In this document: piece after piece, positions 9,142 through 12,765 of the stretch
How the letters are laid out: each line of letters opens with the position of its first letter
Position numbering within the stretch: position 1 is the stretch's first letter
Source: Jimgerdemannia flammicorona
Lineage: Eukaryota; Mucoromycota; Endogonomycetes; Endogonales; Endogonaceae
Length of the DNA: 12,765 nucleotides
Assembly (NCBI GenBank): GCA_003990745.1
Contig: RBNI01005300.1
Span: forward strand, 1-12,765
Direction: 5' to 3'
The notes under the pieces: model-generated
The model's input: only the letters and a program-made list of their open reading frames with translations
Told to the model about the DNA's origin: nothing
Database searches by the model: none
Made by a program: the position numbers and the translations under genes

Positions 9142-9870
9142 ATGAACAGTACAACTAACATTTTCTCTCTCAATGTGAATGGCCTTCAGGGATCTGGGTG
9201 GCATAAGAACATTGTTACTTGGCTAAAGGGATTGGAGGCTGATCTCTTTTTACTGCAGGATGTACAGTGTGAGGATGAGGATGATAGGGTGGAGTGGACT
9301 AAGAAATGGGGTGGGGCTACTGCTTGGTTTGGAAAGGTGGCAATTCTGATGAAGAAGGGTAGAGGAGATTTGGGGGATATCAGGAGCTGGGGTGATCACT
9401 TGGTCTGAGGTGAATGGCACTGGCCAGGGTGGGAATCAGTGAAGGTGGGCTCTTGTTACTGCCCAGCAGTTAGAGAAGAGAGGATTGCATGGATTATGGA
9501 GCTGCTGAAGGAGGGCATTCTCTTGGAGGAAGAGGTCGATGTTCTTGGTGGGGATTTTAATATAGTTTGGGATCTGTGACTGGATAGAACTGATGGAGGG
9601 AGGAATACAGGTGGGAGGAGTGGTGGTCTGGATGCCTGAGAGGAGGTGGAAAACCTTAGCACCTTAGGGAATATGGGCAGAACACAGTGGAGGGACACCA
9701 GGGTCTACACACACTGGGTGAATGGCCTGGAGATAAGAATTAACTGGATTCTGACAGCTGAATGTTGGGGTGCTGATGTCTGGAAGACTTTGGAGGTGGT
9801 GTGATACCCGTGGTCTGATTACTGGGACCTGTTTGGGCAGGGGCAGTTTGGGGGGAGTGGAGATGGACTC
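9142..9870 (+). other. Endonuclease domain of copy B ORF2 (EEP fold)
   Basis: Motifs in order: SLNVNGLQ (metal-site Asn) at about residues 9-16, LFLLQDVQC where the usual catalytic Glu of LQE has become Asp (copy A keeps Glu), GGDFN at 9547-9561, THW, RINWILT where RIDWIL would be expected, and SDY at 9814-9822 where the catalytic His of SDH has become Tyr (copy A keeps SDH). In the family this domain nicks target DNA to prime reverse transcription. His-to-Tyr and Asp-to-Asn each need one C-to-T or G-to-A transition. With stops at 9406, 9577, 9637 and 9802 the domain cannot be active. Confidence 0.8.
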
Positions 9871-10500
9871 AGACATTGGTGTCTTAACTCCTCCCTACTG
9901 GCTGAGAAGGAGTTGTGGGACTCATGGGTGGAGGACATCCAGGCAAAGGTTCCTCTCTGGAGGCAAGAGGGTTTGTCTGTAGATGTCTGCTGGATGAGGT
10001 TGAAGGAGGCTGTAAGAGTCTATTGGGGAGGAGCTGGTAGAGAGGCTGAGAGACAGAGGAGGAGGCAAGTATAGTGTGCTTCGAATAGACTGAGGAGACT
10101 GCTATTAGAATGGGCTGATTTGCATACATCCAATGAGGTGGAGGATTGGCAGTTAAAGCAGGCGAAATTGGAGGTAGTGGAACTGCAACAGGTGTTAAGA
10201 GAAGTGGAGGAGACTCACATGCATGGAATGGCTGTCAGGCTAAGGTGGCAGGGGCTTGAGGAGGGAGAGCAGCCCACTAGGTACTTGTCTAGACTTCTCA
10301 AAGCCAGGTGGGTAAGACATCAGTGGGATAGGGTCTTTGATGCTGAGGGAGAGTTGGTACATGGCATGCAGCAGATCCTGGGGGTATTGAAGGAGAGATG
10401 GCAGGGTCTGTGGAGTGAGGAAGAAGGGGGTGCTGATGCAGAGGCAATTGGAGACACACTGGAGGAGTGGGAGTCGCCGTAGGTAGAGGGGCTGGGGGAC

Positions 10501-11490
10501 TTGATCTTACCAGTCTGGGAGGAGGAGATTCAAGGAGTCCTGGTAGCAACTAAGCCTGGGACAGCACCAGAAGAGGATGGGTTACTGTGGGACTTCTGGA
10601 AGAAGATGGCAAAGGTCCTGGGAGTGCTGAGAGAGATAGCTGCCCTCTGTGACCATATCATTTTAAATGGCATATGGGTTGGAGAGCAGGACTTAGAGCT
10701 GGTGGCCCTATTGTACAAAGATAAGGGTAGGCATGAGGATTGGAGGAACTGGAGGCCAATCATGCTTCTGGATATGGATCAGAAGTTGGTGACTAAGGTA
10801 ATTGTTGCGAGGCTACAGAAGATTGCTCAACAGGTGCTGGGTGAGGAGTAGCGGGGCTTTGTAGGAGATAGACTTATCAGAGACGGGACTGCCTGAGTGC
10901 ATGGCATTATTGAAGGAGCCCAGGCCTGTGGACTGGATGGTAGATTGGTTTTTTTGAACCAGGAGAAGGCCTACAACTGTGTTAGGTGGGTTTGGCTGGA
11001 CAAGGTGCTGGACAGGATTGGTGTTCTACCACAGTTTTGGGCTTCTATGGTGTATTTGTTAGAGGGGAGTAGAGCAGCACTGATGTGTAATGGTCACAGG
11101 GGTTTGGCATTTCTCTTGGAGAGAGGAGTCCCTCAAGGAGACCTACTGTCCCTTATTCTTTACACCCTCTCCCTGGAACCTTTGATAGATAGGATCCATA
11201 GGAAGGTGGCTGGGCTCTCTGTATATAATGTAGAGTGGAAGGTGGGGGCCTTTGTAGATGATATAGTAGTTGGACTTGGATCAGTAGCAGATGTGGCAGC
11301 TCTTCAGGAAATGGTGGAATGGTACGAGGCATACTCCAGAGCAAAGCTCAACTGGCATAAGTGTGAGACAATAGTGTTAGAGAATGGGCTAGTGGGAGGG
11401 GATGTCATTGGAACAATTGTCCCCATGGGAGAGGTGGTGCAGTATTTAGGTATCTTCCTTTCTATATATAGATCAGTCCTGCCATGGGTA
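10501..11490 (+). other. Reverse transcriptase domain of copy B ORF2
   Basis: Recognisable blocks: GTAPEEDGLLWDFW (the Pro-Gly-x-Asp-Gly region), LVALLYKDKG, NWRPIMLLDMDQKL, a stop at 10849 where LINE RTs have Gln before GFV, motif A FLNQEKAYN near 10951 with both Asp positions changed to Asn, motif B GVPQGDLLS near 11128, motif C FVDD at 11251-11262 with both Asp intact, and KLNWHKCE (motif D/E region) followed by VQYLGIFLS. In the family this is the polymerase that copies element RNA at the nicked target. The loss of the first catalytic Asp of motif A alone would disable it. Confidence 0.85.
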
Positions 11491-12261
11491 TAGTGGGAGA
11501 GGAGAGTGGTCATTTGGGGGGAGGCTCTGAAAGGTTGGGGAGGTTATCATATCTCCCTGGCAGGGTGGGTGTCAATTCTGAACACTTACTAGTTCTCCAA
11601 GCTATGGTATGTAGCATATTACTTGGACTTTCCAGCTTGGGTGGTGAAGAGGCTGATGAAACTGGCTAGAGATTGGATTTGGGTGAATAAAAGGGCCCAG
11701 ATCAGGTGGGATACCCTTATAGAGCTGGTGCTTAGGGGTGGCCTGGGCCTTGTTGATTTCCCTAAGCAATTACACTGCCTGCGAGCCTGGTGGTTGCAAA
11801 GAGCTATTGAGCTACAGGGTGGAGGTTGGGTACTGCTGATGCAGAAGGTTTGGGAGATGAGATTCTCCTCCCAGGAGTCCTCAGGGGATCTACTCTCTTT
11901 GGTGGATCTGAATGGAAGCTGACAGTTATAGTATAAGGGCTTCTGGTGGGGAGTGGTAGATAGAGCACACCAGATAGGCCTGCATTGGTGGGGCAATGAG
12001 GGGGAGGTAGTATGGGGCCTGGCTATGTGGCAATGAGACCATCTGCTGCTAGGGGGAGCTCCACTTGCTGAGTTTGACATTAGGGATGGTGTGGAGTGTC
12101 AGTGGGGTATTGGCCAGGATCTTTGGCCAGGAAGTTGGCAGGCTGTAAGGATTGGTGAGGAGTGGGACTGGGCGGGGATCTGGTCTTGGAGTACTGAGAT
12201 GCAGAGGTGGCTTCCTCCCAAGTTCTGAATAGTGTGGTGGAGAATACTGTAGAGGAATATT

Positions 12262-12400
12262 ATGTTGAATTTCCATGCTGGGCATCTGATGGTTAGTGGT
12301 CAGCTGGATTGTGAGGAGTATTATAATATAGGGCAAGTTGGGGGATTTGTACAAATGCTGAAACATTGGCTGGGAGAGTGTGAGGTTCTGGGGGACTTTT
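12262..12400 (+). other. C-terminal Cys/His finger of copy B ORF2 (zf-RVT-like)
   Basis: After a region rich in Trp (WWRILW) the frame reads DCEEY at 12307-12321 and, after a spacer, KHWLGEC at 12361-12381. Copy A has Cys-x2-Cys at 5766-5777 and His at 5820. Taken together the two copies suggest an ancestral C-x2-C-x14-H-x4-C finger like the C-terminal zf-RVT domain of many LINEs. Copy B has lost the second Cys (Tyr at 12319) and copy A the last one (Tyr at 5835). Each is a single G-to-A change in a Cys codon. The finger is thought to bind RNA or DNA in these elements. Confidence 0.65.
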
Positions 12401-12559
12401 GGATAGCTATAGGGAACCAGCTAGGGGTCGAAAGGAGACCAGATGGAGAGAGAGGTCGCTGGGAAGATTTGGAATCTAGACTTGTGGGAGGTGTCGGCAA
12501 TAGGTGGCTTACTGTAGGATGGATTTTAGTAGTGTGGGTGGGGTTGGTGGGACATTGGC

Positions 12560-12570
12560 TTTTTTTTTTT
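12560..12570 (+). repeat. T11 homopolymer in ORF2
   Basis: Eleven consecutive T encode a Phe run in the ORF2 frame just before the TGA at 12580. Copy A has no such run at the matching place, so it is probably private to copy B and arose by slippage. Confidence 0.7.
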
Positions 12571-12765
12571 GAGGAAAGATGACAGATAGAGATATGGGAG
12601 AAGCTGTCAAGGTGGGAGGAGTTGGTGGAGGATCTGCTAACTGGGTGGTGGGTTGGATGGGGACCCCATGGTGGGCATCATCACTATCTGATGGAAGGGA
12701 TCTGTGAACAGAGTGGTGGGCAGGTAGAGATGGTGTTTGATAGAGTGGCCTTTCATCGAGAAGGG

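Larger units (their letters stand above)
7070..12765 (+). mobile_element. LINE copy B, younger degenerate non-LTR retrotransposon, cut by window end
   Basis: A two-ORF LINE starts at or just before the first ATG at 7078 and runs off the right edge. It reads in one frame without a single frameshift over 5,688 bases and is interrupted only by stop codons. It carries ORF1, a short gap and ORF2 with apurinic-type endonuclease, reverse transcriptase and C-terminal Cys/His finger. The + strand is strongly G-rich (in 7861-7920 I count G 26, C 4). It keeps roughly two dozen CpG, whereas copy A has none that I could find. The 5' boundary is set only by the change of composition near 7070. The 3' end and tail are not in the window. 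Confidence 0.88.
9142..12765 (+). pseudogene. LINE copy B ORF2, endonuclease-reverse transcriptase, partial at 3' end
   Basis: ATG at 9142 lies 30 bases after the ORF1 stop and in the same frame. The protein would hold, in order, an endonuclease/exonuclease/phosphatase domain (about residues 1-240), a linker, a reverse transcriptase (about 455-760), a conserved DFPAW / GGLGLVDF thumb-like region (about 825-885) and a C-terminal Cys/His finger near residues 1057-1080. I see no RNase H domain, in line with L1/Tx1-type rather than Tad1-type elements. The frame is uninterrupted by indels to the window end but has stops at 9406, 9577, 9637, 9802, 10072, 10480, 10849, 10894, 11491, 11590, 11920, 11929, 12034, 12226, 12250 and 12580. 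TGA replaces Trp or probable Arg codons and TAG fits lost Gln codons. The real C-terminus is beyond the window. Confidence 0.85.

Noticed and set aside
8900..9173. Several overlapping frames on both strands near the ORF1 end
   Set aside because: All overlap the ORF1/ORF2 frame that is supported by homology to copy A; the others have no conserved counterpart there.
11484..11669. Open frame on the + strand overlapping the ORF2 3' part
   Set aside because: It is in frame 3 and only looks open because frame 1 has stops at 11491 and 11590. Conserved motifs (KLWYVAYYLDFPAW) lie in frame 1.
7078..12765. Alternative genetic code (TAG = Gln, TGA = Arg or Trp)
   Set aside because: In-frame CAG and CAA Gln codons, TGG Trp codons and AGG/AGA Arg codons are common in the same frame. 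Catalytic residues are also lost, and copy A has TAA, TAG, TGA and frameshifts. Mutational decay explains the stops without a new code.
1..12765. Bacterial operons, CRISPR array, tRNA or rRNA genes
   Set aside because: No ribosome-binding-site/ORF layout, no regularly spaced repeats and no recognisable tRNA or rRNA sequence. The two LINEs and AT-rich non-coding DNA point to a eukaryote.

Overview
The window looks like repeat-rich, non-coding DNA from a eukaryote, most plausibly a filamentous fungus with cytosine methylation and/or RIP-like mutation. I see no bacterial gene layout, no operon and no intact host gene. The main content is two decayed copies of one LINE (non-LTR retrotransposon) family, both on the + strand, separated and preceded by AT-rich DNA that holds what may be pieces of an LTR retrotransposon. 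The fungal assignment is an inference from the mutation pattern and cannot be proven from the sequence alone.

Layout. Bases 1-1065 are AT-rich with simple repeats, a nest of inverted repeats (about 365-545) and a promoter/polyadenylation-like stretch (about 640-800). From about 1068 to 6190 lies LINE copy A, old and heavily mutated. It has an ORF1 remnant (to a TAG at 2611) and an ORF2 remnant (from 2649) with endonuclease, reverse transcriptase and C-terminal Cys/His-finger remnants. Bases 6191-7067 are not purine-rich and carry a broken protein-like frame, perhaps a gag fragment. From about 7070 to the window edge lies LINE copy B, younger. ORF1 runs 7078-9111 and ORF2 from 9142 past the right edge.

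State of the genes. Copy B reads in a single frame for all 1,896 codons from 7078 to 12765. It is broken by 22 stops (12 TGA, 10 TAG, no TAA) and by no frameshift, so it decayed by point transitions, not by indels. Copy A shares the ORF2 spacing to the base over long stretches but has some indels and a deletion of about 167 bases in ORF1. Neither copy can encode an active enzyme: each has lost key residues, and mostly different ones.

How the parts would have worked. In the ancestral element, ORF1 (Gly-rich N-terminus plus an RRM-like fold) would bind the element RNA. ORF2 would nick the target DNA (endonuclease) and copy the RNA there (reverse transcriptase). The most unusual observations are seven stop codons at homologous positions in the two copies, no CpG that I could find in the first 6,301 bases, and a strong G-over-C strand bias that marks out both elements. 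I did not find a new biological system beyond this decayed LINE family.
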